DNA from: Phoenix dactylifera
Taxonomy: Eukaryota; Streptophyta; Magnoliopsida; Arecales; Arecaceae
Reading direction: 5' to 3'
NCBI RefSeq assembly: GCF_009389715.1
Contig: NC_052395.1
Coordinates: forward strand, 4,154,001 to 4,218,000
DNA: 64,000 bases
Shown: in pieces, positions 23,146 through 34,896 of the stretch
Position numbering within the stretch: the first letter of the stretch is position 1
Layout: the number at the start of each line of letters is the position of its first letter
Translations under genes and position numbers: made by a program
The notes under the pieces: generated by a model
What the model was told of the DNA's origin: nothing
Database searches by the model: none
What the model saw: the letters and a program-made list of their open reading frames with translations, nothing else

Positions 23146-24990
23146 ATCAATTTGTCAAGTTGTTCATCAGACAAAAAAGCACTCACAATTACAGGCAAAG
23201 TATTATTCTCACCTAAAAATGCATACCTGAGATGTGAGGGTAATGGCTTCAACTTCAGAACTGGTGCTTGCACATTAGAAGGGGGAGAGGGTGGCTTACT
23301 TTTGCCGATATCCTCAAAATGAATACCTCTCTGCTTCGACTTAGGACATGTAGCCTCTAATGCACATGCCACTTTTGCAACCTCGAGATTATCATCTTTA
23401 CTTGTCTCTGCACTCACTAAACAAGTCTCAAGAGGTTCTTTAGTATTTTCAGCCCTAAAAACCTTTCTGGTTGACTCATCTACAACATCAACTCGAAAAA
23501 CATGATCAGTAAAAGAAGACAATTTAGTAGCTTCAAATAAATTAAACTCTGCCTTTTCTTCACCAATCTTCAAAGTCAGTCTACTATTCTTAACATCTAT
23601 GATAGCTCCAGCTGTGGCTAGAAAGGGCCAGCCTAAAATGATAGGGATCTCAGTGTCTTCTTCCATCTCCAACACAATAAAATCAACTGGAATGATAAAC
23701 TTCTTTACCTTGATCAACACATTCTTATGAACACCCAAAAGATATTTGACCGATCAGTCAGCTAGCTGCAAAGAGATGGTAGTAGGCTTCGACTCCTTCA
23801 ATCCAAGCTTCCTAGACACAAATAAAGGCATTAGTGAAATACTAGCACCTAAATCACACAAAGCTCTAGAAAAATCAACATCACCTATAGTACAAGAAAT
23901 AGAAAAACTTTCTGGATCTCTTAGCTTTGGTGGAAGCTTATTCTGGATAATGGCACTGCATTTCTCCATCAAGGTAATGGTCTCGAAATCTTCCAATTTT
24001 CTCTTCTTAAATATGATCTCCTTTAAAAATTTTGTATATGCAGAAATTTGTGCTAAAGCATCTGCAAAAAGAATATTAATGTGAAGCTGCCTAAACACTT
24101 TCAAAAAATTCTCAAACTGTTGATCAATTTTATTCTGCTTAAGCCTTTGAGAAAAAGGAATGGAAGGAATATAAGGCTCGACTAGTGGTAGTGGGGATGT
24201 TGTCCTGACTAGGTCCTCAACTTCTTCACCGACCTTCTTGCTCACCTCTTCATAGTCTACTTCATCACCAACTACAGTCTCACCACTTACCTGACGAAGT
24301 TGCTTACCACTTCTTAAGGTGACTGCCTTACAATGCTCCTTCGGATTGATCTCTGTCTTACTAAGCAAATTATCCTGTCCACGAGAATTGATGGAATTGG
24401 CTAACTATCCTAATTGCACCTCCACATTTCTGTTAGAACTCTCCAACTGGTCAACTTTTGCTTTCAGTCTCTCATATCTCTCTGAACTAGCTTTGGCTAA
24501 CTTCTCAATAGCTATCTCCCAAGACTACTTACTTTCTGGTTGGGATGGTCTTGGTTGGAAACCAGGACGATGGGGAGGTCTAGAACTGCTACCTTGGTTA
24601 CCTTGATCTTTCCATGAAAAGTTGGAATGATTCCTCCAGCCTGGATTGTATGTGTTGGAATAAGGGTTGTTCTGCTGCTACTGCTTGTTATAATTAGACA
24701 CAAATTGAACTTGCATACAATCAGAACTCATGTGAGCTCCTCCATAGCAATCACAACTCAATACAGGACTAGAAACGGAATTCATATTATCCAGCTTGCT
24801 GAACATTTTTACCAGAGAATCAACCTTGGCATTCAACATGTTTATGCCATCTACATCATACATACCTGGAACTTTCTTAGGCATACCTCTTTCATTAGAC
24901 CACTGATAATTGTTGGAGGCCATTTCTTCTAACAACTCATATGCCTCTTCTGTTGGCTTACTCATTAAAGTACCTTCTGCAACTGCATCT
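23115..24990 (-). pseudogene. Athila 1 gag C-terminal part and protease, decayed
   Basis: The minus-strand frames at 24965-24678, 24703-24512, 24368-23754 and 23738-23115 read as one broken polyprotein. Gag carries a knuckle-like [13 protein letters not shown]. The protease has [14 protein letters not shown] and IPIILGWPFLA. Frame breaks include an A9 run at about 23127, which separates protease from RT. The same order is uninterrupted in Athila 2. Confidence 0.85.
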
Positions 24991-24993
24991 ATA

Positions 24994-26596
24994 CACTACA
25001 AGAAAAGTGGGTTTTAACGACGCTTTTGTCCTGACGCTTTGGTCTAGCACCACAATTTGTCAATGGTTTAAAAAGCGTCAGCAATAGACGACGCTTCGTG
25101 GGCTAAGACGATGCTAAATAGCATCGTCGAAAAATAAAAAAAGGCTGACGCTTTTGAAAGCGTCGTCGGAGGCCATTTTTGAAATGACGACGCTTTCAAA
25201 AGCGTCGTCAGAGGCCAAATTTTCCCAAAAAAAACCCACGTCCCGCCCCCCCGAATGACGCTTTACAAAGCGTCATCGAAGGCCCATTCTTCCTTACAAA
25301 TCCCTAACCCCCTCTCCTTCTCTCTCCGTCGCTCGTTTTCAAAAGCGATCCCTAACCCCTCCAGTCGCCGCACCCCCCTCCCCTCCTCTCTTCATTACTC
25401 TTTCTCGATCTCCAGATTCAAGAAGCCATCTCCTTCTCCAATCAAGTCCTCTTTCTCAAATCCCCCTCTTCCCTCTCCATTTCTGACCTCCTCTGCCTCT
25501 ACTACTCTTCCTCTCTCTCCATCACACCAGGCGGCGGTTGGTGGGCTGGCCCCATGGAAGGCGGCCTCATCTTCGGCTCCCCTCCTCTTTTTCTGGCTTC
25601 TCTTCATGGCTTTTTTTTGTTAACCAAAAGATTAACTAGTGTTTTTGGTTGTTTTTGTTTTGTCGGTGCAGCTTCAGAGAAGAGGCAGAGTTCTATTGTC
25701 ATACAACAGATTTATCAAATAAGTAGAAGTCCCAAGTTCGATTTCCTCTCCGTCTCTCTTAGTTATTGATGCTAAGAAGTTTTCTTTTCTTTTCTTTTCT
25801 TTTCTGGTTATCTTAGGGATGAAATCCAACGCATCAAGGGTGGAAATCTGGACATCACCCACAGAGAGGCTTCACCTCTTTAGCGAGAGGGAAGAGCGAG
25901 GGCCTTCGAGCGGGAGAAAGGGGCGGATGGAGCGGGAGGAAGGAGTGTTCAAAAGGACAGAGTAGGGAGTTTCATTTTTTCAGAGAAATGGCGTTCGAGG
26001 TGTTGAAGGGAGAGGAGATGGAATGTGCCTATTTGGATGAGTATGAGAAGCTCGTCATCCGGATGAACACTCCTAGGTTCGTTCCCTTGCTCTATGTTCT
26101 GTTCTGTAGGCTTTTGTTTCCTCCGTTTTTTCCCCCTTCGTTTCAAACGGTTTACAACTCTAGTTGCTTAATCTCTACATCAACGCATCTCTCTTAGCGT
26201 GTTGCTGAATAGTGATTCGGCAGAGATCCCCCTTCACCTCTGACCTCTAAAACTTGCTAAAAGGAAAAAATCTTTTTAAATAATTTTTTTTTCAAAAAAA
26301 TAGTTATAACGACGCTTATAAGCGTCGCTAAATAAAAAATACAGTTAAACGCCGACGCTTTAAAGCGCCGCTAACTGCGTGACGTTTGTAATCTGGGGCT
26401 TTTAACGACGCTTAAAAGCGTCACTAAAAGACTTTTTAGCGACGCTTTTGGAAAGTATCGGCAAATATTTTTTCCACTCTTACATAGCCGACGCTTTGGC
26501 GACGCTTTGGAAAGCGTCAGGAAGAAATATACTGACGCCTATAAGCGTCGGTAAAGACCTTAAAAAGCGTCGCCAAAGCTTCTTTTTCTTGTAGTG
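24994..26596 (+). mobile_element. Non-autonomous CACTA element carrying a gene fragment
   Basis: The termini are CACTACAAGAAAA at 24994-25006 and its inverted copy TTTTCTTGTAGTG at 26584-26596, with target duplication ATA (24991-24993 and 26597-26599). Subterminal regions (25010-25280 and 26300-26580) are packed with GACGCTTT...AAAGCGTC palindromic motifs. There is no transposase. The middle (about 25270-26290) is CT-rich leader-like sequence followed by a recognisable first exon of an ACR gene. It is inserted in Athila 1 gag. The plus strand is given from the captured exon. Confidence 0.95.
25988..26076 (+). pseudogene. Captured first coding exon of an ACR (ACT-domain repeat) gene
   Basis: Starts MAFEVLKGEEME and continues YLDEYEKLVIRMNTPR, which is how plant ACR proteins begin just before their first ACT domain. 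The reading ends at a donor-like AG|GTTCG at 26076-26077, where ACR genes commonly have an intron. The sequence upstream (25270-25985) has a CT-rich block and an acceptor-like TGTCGGTGCAG at about 25660, fitting a 5' leader. No ACT domain follows: the rest is intron-like and then subterminal repeat. ACR proteins are thought to act in amino-acid sensing; this fragment alone cannot. Confidence 0.7.
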
Positions 26597-26599
26597 ATA

Positions 26600-27274
26600 G
26601 TAATCCTGACTGAATGTGTTAATCCATTATAGAAAGTATGTACAATCAGCTAGTCAGAAAGACCATGATGTGGACACTTCCTCTGCAAATCCTTAAACCT
26701 CTCCCAGGCTTCATACAAAGATTCACCATCAAATTGAACAAAACTGGTAATATATATCATTTCTAAGTTTATCTGTCTTACCTGGGAGAAAATACTTACT
26801 CAGAAAAGCTTGTGACAAGGCATTCTAGGTGGTGAAAGAGTTAGGCGCTTTGGAATTCAACTTGGCCTTGGCTTTATCCTTTAGAGAAAATAAAAAAAGT
26901 CGGAATCAAATAGCATCATAACTGACTCCATTCATCTTGATTGTATCACAAATCTCCAAGAAATTGGCAAGGTGTGCATGTGGATCCTCTACAGGTCCTC
27001 CACCAAACTGCTCCTGCTGCACCATCTGGATGAGACCAGGCTTAATCTCAAAGTTATTAGCATTGACTGTAGGTCTCACAATACTGGGTTGAGCACCATT
27101 GACATTCGACACGGCATAGTCACTCAACAATCTTTTATTCTGGTTATCTTGGTTATCTGCCATGACTACTGCTTGTTTTTGCTTTAACTCTAATTTTTGT
27201 TGTTTCCTTAATGCTCGTAGGGTTCTATCAATTTCTGGATCAAAAAGCTCAATTGGCTCATAGTTTCGTGGCAT
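26600..27274 (-). pseudogene. Athila 1 gag N-terminal part, decayed
   Basis: From 27274 the minus strand reads MPRNYEPIELFDPEIDRTLRAL and continues to [14 protein letters not shown] stop at 26906 follows, then readable gag ([14 protein letters not shown]) to a TAG at 26825-26827, then NALSQAF. Athila 2 has a TAG at the same codon (39983-39985). The gag continues on the other side of the CACTA insertion at 24990. Confidence 0.85.
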
Positions 27275-27370
27275 ACACTAAATACAGAAAACGTAAATTA
27301 ACAAAAAGAACAAAACAGTCTAAATTAATGCAGAAAATTATTTGTATTGATATTAAAAACAATCCTTCCT

Positions 27371-27383
27371 GGCAACGGCGCCA
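27371..27383 (-). promoter_or_regulatory. Primer binding site of Athila 1
   Basis: Minus-strand TGGCGCCGTTGCC, six bases from the LTR end. It matches the longer site TGGCGCCGTTGCCGGGGA of Athila 2 at 39427-39444. Confidence 0.75.
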
Positions 27384-27667
27384 AAAACTTGATAGTCTCT
27401 AGACTCTACCATAAGTGCATGGGTCGTGGCAAGTAGAACAGGGCAAAAAGAGTATCGTTTCCACAAGGAGAAGATTCAAGTACCAATTTATAAATTTTCT
27501 ATATTATTTAGATGACCCCAAATTGATGTGACTGACTGCAATTTCTTAACCTAAGAAATCAAATATGAAAGGTTCCTAGGGCTTGGATTGTTGGGGTATG
27601 TGGAGATCTTTAGTGATGAAGAGAATTGAAGGAGAATCAATTCTGAATAGTTCCGTCTGGTGGACTG

Positions 27668-27935
27668 TCGGAGTCGACTCGAGCTACAGTCGAGTCGACT
27701 CGGGAACAGTCGAGTCGACTCGAGGTCTGTCGAGTCGACCCGAGAGGAGAAAGCCGCAAAAACCATGTTTCTGTCTGGACTGTCAGAGTCGACTCGAACT
27801 ACAGTCGAGTCGACTCGGAGCATCGTCGAGTCGACTCGAGATACAGTGGAGTCGACTCGAGATCGTGCCAGTTAAACTGGAAGTTGTTCAGACGTGCCAG
27901 AGTCGACTCGGACTTCAGCCGAGTCGACTCGGGCT
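27668..27935 (+). repeat. Cluster of CGAGTCGACTCG palindromes in the copia U3
   Basis: Nine copies of GAGTCGACTCG and one with CGACCCG within 270 bases, in groups spaced 20-25 bases. Many extend to the perfect 12-base palindrome CGAGTCGACTCG. They lie about 100-350 bases upstream of the TATA box. The same cluster recurs in the 3' LTR (about 32625-32892), where one copy is mutated to GTCAACTCGG. Confidence 0.95.
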
Positions 27936-28015
27936 CGCGGGAAATCATACGGATGAGTTTCTTTTGGTGTTTTGTTGGCGTTTCGACGGCTATGATCATC
28001 TGAAGGTCTTGAGAC

Positions 28016-28023
28016 TATATATA
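28016..28023 (+). promoter_or_regulatory. TATA box of the copia 5' LTR
   Basis: TATATATA in GAGACTATATATAGGACTC; the same in the 3' LTR at 32973-32980. It lies downstream of the palindrome cluster, as expected for U3. Confidence 0.65.
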
Positions 28024-28529
28024 GGACTCATGAGAGCCCTAGGGTTAAGGAGATTGGCCGTATATTTGAGAGATACTCTTGTTTGTGAGGCTAGGGTTCT
28101 AGAGAAGAAGAGGATTGGGATCCTACTTCTTGTGCAAAGGGAATTCTGTGTGAATCTCTTGTAGATCGATCGCTTGTGATCGTTCGGGTGTGTGCTATCT
28201 CTGTAATCAGTTCATCCTTATTGAGATTTGGAGCGGTGGAGGACGTAGGCTATTTGTAGCCGAACCTCGTTACATCTTTGTGTTTGCTTTGCTATTTTCT
28301 TCCTTCTTCTTCCTTTGATCTTTGATAATCCGTTGCGGTGCTCAAGTGTTTTACCCTACTGATACCACGGGGTAATCTTTTGCCCTTCGTAGGCGGAGCG
28401 AAGAGGTGATCCTTGAGTCCGGAGTCGAGGGAGCGAGAGAGTGCTTATCCGTTTGTATCTCTCTTGCTTGTCCGACGTCGGTGGCGGCGCTGGTGTGAGT
28501 GGGTTCCGGCGTGGGGCGCCTACAACAAT

Positions 28530-28541
28530 TGGTATCAGAGC
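28530..28541 (+). promoter_or_regulatory. Primer binding site of the Tork-like copia
   Basis: TGGTATCAGAGC, the complement of the 3' end of initiator Met tRNA, two bases after the 5' LTR. It is the standard primer site of plant copia elements. Confidence 0.9.
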
Positions 28542-28557
28542 TATTGGTTATTCTGCA

Positions 28558-31500
28558 ATGGCGGATGAAGGGAAGTTGCGAATTGAGAAGTTCAATGGCA
28601 CGAACTTCGGGTTTTGGAAGATGCAAATAGAAGATTACCTTTACCAGAAGGATCTCTATTTACCTCTTGGAGGTAGAGCAAAGAAACCAGAGAAGATGTT
28701 CGATGAAGACTGGGAGGTCCTCGATCGGAAGACGCTCGGCACCATCAGATTGTCACTTGCATCCCAAGTGGCATTCAACATCAAAAACGAGAAGACGACG
28801 ATGGAGTTGATGGCAACATTGTCGCGGATGTACGAGAAACCCTCAGCATCAAACAAGGTATTTCTCATGAAGAGGTTGTTTAATCTTCGTATGAAAAATG
28901 GCGGCAGCGTAGCAGAATACCTCAACGAGTTCAATGGACTCACGGCCCAGTTGGAGTCAGTGGAGATTAGTTTTGACGATGAGATTCGGGCATTGCTAAT
29001 CCTCTCCGGATTGCCTGATAGCTGGGAGGGCCTGGTGATGGCGGTGAGCAACTCTTCGGCAACGGGGAAGTTGATTTTTGATGACGTTGTGGGAGTGCTT
29101 CTGAGTGAAGAAGCAAGAAGGAAATCTTCTGGAGCTACGGAGTCGTCTGGAAGTGCACTAAACACCTCTGACCGGGGAAGACAAAAGAAGGACGGTCGAT
29201 TTCGAAGTGACTCGAAGTCGAGATCCAGCAGGTCTCGAGCACCTCAGAACAAGGGAGCGAAGTGCTGGAACTGCGGGAAGACGGGGCACTTTAGGAGGGA
29301 TTGCAAATCTCCTAAAGGGAAGCAAGGCGACCACACCGAAGGAGTCAGCAAGGATCTGGCAAATCTTGCTGAAGACGGTGATATGGATGCCCTCGTTCTA
29401 TCTTTGTCTACCTGTGACGAGTCTTGGGTGATAGACTCGGGCGCGTCTTTCCATGCTACATCCCAACGAAAGCTTCTTGGAGGATATGAGAAGGGAGACT
29501 TTGGCAAAGTCTACCTAGGGGATGGAGAGCCTTGCACCATACAAGGAAGGGGAAGCGCGGAAGTGAAGTTGGTTTCTGGATCTTCACTTGAGCTTGAGGA
29601 CGTACGGCACGTACCTCAACTGCAGAGGAATCTGATTTCTGTTGGACAGTTGGCGAGCCAGGGGTACAAGGCTACTTTCACAGCTGATCAGTGGAAGATA
29701 TCCAGAGGTTCGTTGACGGTGGCTAGTGGCAAGAAGGTTGGGACACTTTATGTCACCAACGGCACGGAGAACTCTATTGGAGTTGTTGCAGCAGATGTGG
29801 ACACCAAGTTATGGCATTGTAGACTTGGGCACATGAGTTATCAGGGACTGGAGGTGATGCACCAGTTGGGAAAGCTGCAGGGTCTCAGGAGTGTTGAGAT
29901 GGACTTCTGTGAGGATTGTGTTCTCGGAAAGCAGAAGCGTGTTTCATTCAACAAAGAAGGTAAACCTCGGAAGCAAGAAAAGCTAGATCTCGTGCACACG
30001 GACGTGTGGGGGCCTGCCCCAGTTTCTTCCATTGGTGGCTCTCAGTACTATGTTACTTTTATTGATGATGCTACCAGGAAGCTTTGGGTGTTCTTCTTGA
30101 AGCACAAGTCAGAGGTATTTGGGGTCTTCAGGAGATGGCAGGCGATGGTAGAACTCGAGACAGGAAAGAGGTTGAAATGCCTGAGATCGGACAACGGTGG
30201 TGAGTATTGTAGCAGGGAGTTTGAGGACTACTGTGCAGATGCTGGGATCGTCAGGCAAAGGACAGTTCCAGGAACACCACAACAAAATGGAGTTGCTGAA
30301 AGGATGAACAGAACAATTAATGAGCGTGCCAGGAGTATGAGGATACATGCTGGATTGCCACAGCAGTTTTGGGCGGAAGCAGTTAACACTGCTGCCTACT
30401 TGATCAACAGAGGGCCATCAAAGAAACTTGAATTTGGGATTCCTGAGGAAGCATGGACAGCGAAGAAGATTGATTTGGCGCACTTACGAGTATTCGGTTG
30501 TACCAGTTATGTCCATGTTGATTCCAGTCAAAGAAGCAAACTAGACGCCAAATCAAAGAAGTGTATTTTCGTTGGATACGGAGGTCAACAGTTTGGGTAC
30601 CGGCTTTGGGATCCCGAACACAAGAAGATCATTCGTAGTAATGATGTGGTATTCAATGAGAAAATGCAGCAGAGCACTGAATCAGAAACAAAAACCTGTT
30701 GAACCGTGTTTTGTGGATCCTGAAGAGGAGTCTACAAATTCTGGTCAGAAGACTCAGTCAGAGCAAGAACCTGAAGCAATGGCACCCCCTCCACAACTAA
30801 GAAGGTCCACTCGTAGTACTCATGGGAAGCCTCCTCAAAGGTATAATGGGACTCTTAGTTATTTGCTGCTCACAGATAATGGCGAACCTGAATGCTTCAC
30901 GGAGGCATTGGAGGTTGATACCAGGAAGGAGTGGGAGTTGGCCATGGATGATGAGATGAAGTCATTGGAGCAGAATCAAACGTGGGATTTGGTGGATCTG
31001 CCCAAGGGGAAGAAGGCACTGTCAAACAAATGGGTTTACAGGCTGAAGGAAGAGCAAGGCGGGAAGAAGCGATACAAGGCCAGACTGGTTGTAAAAGGAT
31101 TTCAGCAGAGAGCAGGTATCGACTTCACAGAGATCTTTTCTCCTGTAGTCAAGATGAGTACTATTCGAGCGGTGCTGAGCATGGTGGCAGTAGAGGATCT
31201 TCACTTAGAGCAGCTTGATGTGAAGACGGCCTTTCTCCACGGAGATCTCGATGAGGAGATATATATGCAGCAGCCGGAGGGATACATTGCAGCTGGCACG
31301 GGTGACTTAGTCTGCAAACTAAAGAAAAGCCTCTATGGTTTGAAACAGGCACCCAGACAATGGTATCTCAAGTTCGATAGTTACATGCTTGAGATAGGAT
31401 ACAGGAGATGTCAGGAGGATCACTGTTGCTACTTCCGGGACTTCGGTACATCTTACATTATCTTGCTATTATATGTTGATGACATGTTAGTTGCAGGAGC

Positions 31501-32434
31501 TAGCATGCATGAGATTGCAAAATTGAAGCTGAAGCTGTCAAGAAAATTTGCAATGAAGGATCTAGGAGCAGCAAAACAGATCCTTGGGATGCGGATCAGC
31601 AGAGATAGGTCTAAACATATCCTCAGACTATCTCAGGCGGAGTACATCAGCCGAGTACTCAGGAGATTCTGCATGGAGGGTGCCAAACCTGTTGGCACAC
31701 CGCTGGGTACCCATTTTAAGCTCTCAAAAGGGCAAAGTCCGAAGACGCGGGTGGAGGAGCTCAATATGTCAAAAATCCCGTATGCATCGGCAGTGGGGAG
31801 CTTGATGTACGCTATGGTGTGTACGAGACCAGACATTGCTCAAGCAATGGGAGTTGTGAGTCGCTTCATGAGCTGCCCAGGCTTGGAGCATTGGCGCGCG
31901 GTCAAATGGATACTGAGGTATCTGAAAGGCACTGAGCACATGTCATTGTGCTATGGAGGTTCTGAGATCCGGTTACAGGGCTATGTGGACTCAGACATGG
32001 CAGGGGACTTGGACGGCAGGAGAAGCACGACAGGGTACTTGTTCACCTTGGGCAGTGGAGCCGTCAGTTGGATTTCCAGGTTGCAACCAGTTGTTGCATT
32101 GTCGACTACGGAGGCGGAGTATGTGGCAGCCACAGAGGCGTGCAAGGAACTAATATGGCTTCAAGGCTTGATGAAAGAGCTTGGGAAGGAACAGAAGGAT
32201 TGCATGTTATATTCAGACAGTCAAAGTGCAATTCATCTGGCGAAGAATTCAGCTTTTCATTCAAGGACGAAGCATATTGACATACGGTACCACTTCGTGA
32301 GGTCATTGCTCGAGCAGGGACTCGTCAAGTTGGAGAAAATTCATACAAGTCAGAATCCTGCAGATATGTTGACGAAGGTCGTCACGGTGGAGAAGCTGAG
32401 GAGCTGTTCAGCTTCTGCTGGTCTTCATGCTTGA
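28558..32434 (+). pseudogene. Tork-like copia gag-pol polyprotein, one frameshift
   Basis: Starts at 28558 (MADEGKLRIEKFNG), the first ATG after the primer site. Gag has a CCHC knuckle CWNCGKTGHFRRDC (residues 236-249). The protease has VIDSGASFHAT (residues 291-301). Integrase has LWHCRLGHMSYQG, HTDVWGP, LRSDNGGEY (D at 545) and NGVAERMNRT. The first frame ends at 30702 shortly after integrase (VVFNEKMQQ). The second frame, open from 30572 to 32434, takes over near 30660-30700 with RT (WVYRLKEEQGGKKRYKARLV, DVKTAFLHG, YVDDMLVAG) and RNase H (GYVDSDMAGDLDGRRSTTGY, TKHIDIRYHF). Copia pol is normally one frame, so this is a single indel in the linker between integrase and RT. All catalytic motifs remain. 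Confidence 0.92.
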
Positions 32435-32545
32435 AAACGTTGAGGAGGCATCGTACCGATTTCACTAGGATGATCCAGTTTCAGTGGGAGCACAGAGGAG
32501 AACCAAGTAACAAGAGAATATACCCAAGGTCTCCAAGTGGGAGAT

Positions 32546-33484
32546 TGTTGGGGTATGTGGAGACCTTTAGTGATGAAGAGAATTGAAGGAGAATCAATTC
32601 TGAATAGTTCCGTCTGGTGGACTGTCGGAGTCGACTCGAGCTACAGTCGAGTCGACTCGGGAACAGTCGAGTCGACTCGAGGTCTGTCGAGTCGACCCGA
32701 GAGGAGAAAGCCGCAAAAACCATGTTTCTGTCTGGACTGTCAGAGTCGACTCGAACTACAGTCGAGTCAACTCGGAGCATCGTCGAGTCGACTCGAGATA
32801 CAGTGGAGTCGACTCGAGATCGTGCCAGTTAAACTGGAAGTTGTTCAGACGTGCCAGAGTCGACTCGGACTTCAGCCGAGTCGACTCGGGCTCGCGGGAA
32901 ATCATACGGATGAGTTTCTTTTGGTGTTTTGTTCGCGTTTCGACGGCTATGATCATCTGAAGGTCTTGAGACTATATATAGGACTCATGAGAGCCCTAGG
33001 GTTAAGGGGATTGGCTGTATATTTGAGAGATACTCTTGTTTGTGAGGCTAGGGTTCTAGAGAAGAAGAGGATTGGGATCCTACTTCTTGTGCAAAGGGAA
33101 TTCTGTGTGAATCTCTTGTAGATCGATCGCTTGTGATCGTTCGGGTGTGTGCTATCTCTGTAATCAGTTCATCCTTATTGAGATTTGGAGCGGTGGAGGA
33201 CGTAGGCTATTTGTAGCCGAACCTCGTTACATCTTTGTGTTTGCTTTGCTATTTTCTTCCTTCTTCTTCCTTTGATCTTTGATAATCCGTTGCGGTGCTC
33301 AAGTGTTTTACCCTACTGATACCACGGGGTAATCTTTTGCCCTTCGTAGGCGGAGCGAAGAGGTAATCCTTGAGTCCGGAGTCGAGGGAGCGAGAGAGTG
33401 CTTATCCGTTTGTATCTCTCTTGCTTGTCCGACGTCGGTGGCGGCGCTGGTGTGAGTGGGTTCCGGCGTGGGGCGCCTACAACA
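32546..33484 (+). repeat. Tork-like copia, 3' LTR
   Basis: 939 bases, the same length as the 5' LTR, immediately after the polypurine tract. Confidence 0.95.
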
Positions 33485-34896
33485 TGGATTTCATCAATTG
33501 AATTTTTTCAATGAATTTAAATCTGATTGTTAATATTCTGCTAATTACAATGACCGAATCCCTTTTTTTTATGTGATATCCTCCTTCAAGGCATAACATC
33601 TATACCTATATTAATCCTATGTCTACTTTCGTGATCATAGAAATTAATATAAATTCATTATGATCTGTGAAATTCTTGAATGTAGGTCACAGGGGTGAGC
33701 ATTTATTTCTAAACTACATGCCAATGTTTGATAAATTCATCAACTAATATTGAACTTCAACTTTCGTTACTTCATTCAACATCTTAAGCATGCAATTCAT
33801 GGCCAGTAAATTGCAAGAATGAAAATCGAAATCATCAAATTGCAATTAACAAAGGATATTCAATACAACCATATTCAATTCATATCAAAATTCAATGACT
33901 GTGTCCTAGCCCTAGGATAAGAAAACTTGCAAATCATAACTAATAAATCAATCCAATTATTTCTCAAACATAAATTCACATTCAACATTCTTAATAACAA
34001 TTCAGCAAATTAAAAAATAAAAAGAATCAGAAAAAGGAAAAGAACTCTGCATTTGTAAAAATCCTCTGCTTCGTTCTTTCTCCTATAATTCCAGCTTTTT
34101 TTCCTCCTAAAATTTCCGGCTTTTCCTCCTCTCAGAATTCCAGATTCTCTGAGTTTTCTCCTTTCTTATCTGCTTGCCATCCCCCTCGGGTCTGCTGGCC
34201 CTCCTCTTCTCCCAACCGATTCTTCTTTCTTTGAATTTTAAAACAGATTTCCCCTGTATCTGCTGGCTGAAATCCAGAATTCTAGGCTGATTTTATTACT
34301 CGACTCCCAGCGGGATTTAGAGCACCAAAACGATACACTTTAGAGTTGGACCCTTCACAAAAGTTTTAGATCTCGTTCTCAGATTTCCAACGCACCTGGA
34401 CTTGCTTTATTCTGACTTCTAGAACACCAAATACAAGCTGAAAACCGAAATAGGGTCTGGGATGCAGTAAACTTTGGATAGATTTGGACTTCTCTTTTTC
34501 TGCTAAGTTTTGAACTTCAAAACGGTAGAACTGGGCTTTGGGATCTCATAAAAGTTTTAGGCCTACATCTTAGCTTTTCAGAAAGCCAAACAACGCATGA
34601 AACTGAGGTCTGTAGCTCTAGTTAGAACCCAAAAATCGAACAATATTCTGGTTTGACTAGACCAGCCCAACTAGGACTTGCTCTCTAGGCCTAGCCCGAA
34701 TTTTGCCTCTTCACATCAGCCCAATTTCAACCTAATTCAATAATTAAATACCTACAAAATACCAATAATTTTTAAGAATTAAATAAATGTAAAAGATACA
34801 TAAATTCTAGACAAATGAGGTAAGAACATACAAAACACTCTAAACAAAATAATTAAGACTAAAAAAATGTGTGAAATAAGTTTTCACATCAATGTC

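Larger units (their letters stand above)
27589..28527 (+). repeat. Tork-like copia, 5' LTR
   Basis: 939 bases. It contains a palindrome cluster at 27668-27935, a TATA box at 28016-28023 and a long transcribed part. The 3' LTR (32546-33484) differs at six positions I could see, for example GGAGATC against GGAGACC near its start. Confidence 0.95.
27589..33484 (+). mobile_element. Ty1/copia retrotransposon, Tork-like, nearly complete
   Basis: Two LTRs of 939 bases each (27589-28527 and 32546-33484), TGTTGGGG...CTACAACA, with target duplication TGGAT at 27584-27588 and 33485-33489. The primer site TGGTATCAGAGC (initiator Met tRNA) is at 28530-28541, and the polypurine tract CCAAGTGGGAGA lies just before the 3' LTR. 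It carries one gag-pol gene with a single visible frameshift. I count six LTR differences (about 0.6 percent), the lowest divergence of any insertion here. It sits inside the Athila 1 5' LTR. The empty site is visible in the other Athila 1 LTR at about 7030. Confidence 0.95.
6832..34891 (-). mobile_element. Athila-type Ty3/gypsy retrotransposon 1, carrying three nested insertions
   Basis: Minus-strand element with its 3' LTR at 6841-8294 and 5' LTR at 27390-34891 (split by a copia). The flanking target duplication is ATGTC (6827-6831 and 34892-34896). Reading order on the minus strand is 5' LTR, primer site, gag, protease, RT, RNase H, integrase, 3' untranslated region, 3' LTR. Pol motifs match the Athila lineage (RT with [10 protein letters not shown] and [16 protein letters not shown]). 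The LTRs differ at about 16 of the first 260 aligned bases, making this the oldest datable insertion in the nest. It is interrupted by the Tat element at 10905-21644, a CACTA at 24994-26596 and a Tork-like copia at 27589-33484. Many stops and frameshifts show it is dead. Confidence 0.9.
27390..34891 (-). repeat. Athila 1, 5' LTR, split by a copia element
   Basis: The two parts are 27390-27588 and 33490-34891, together about 1600 bases after removing the copia and its target duplication. The plus-strand ends are TGATAGTCTCTAGACTC and TTTTCACATCA. It is the partner of 6841-8294. Confidence 0.9.

Noticed and set aside
25255-25623. 122-codon Ser/Pro-rich frame in the gene-carrying CACTA
   Set aside because: CT-rich leader-like sequence; the recognisable coding exon starts only at 25988.
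27583-28164. Open frames of 190 codons rich in Ser-Arg-Leu in the Tork-like LTR (also 32537-33121, 53263-54340 and 62635-63712)
   Set aside because: They are translations of the GAGTCGACTCG palindrome clusters and run on both strands in several frames.
28530-28541. tRNA-like sequence as a tRNA gene (also 61596-61607)
   Set aside because: Only the 12-base primer-site complement is present, with no cloverleaf; these are LTR-element primer sites.
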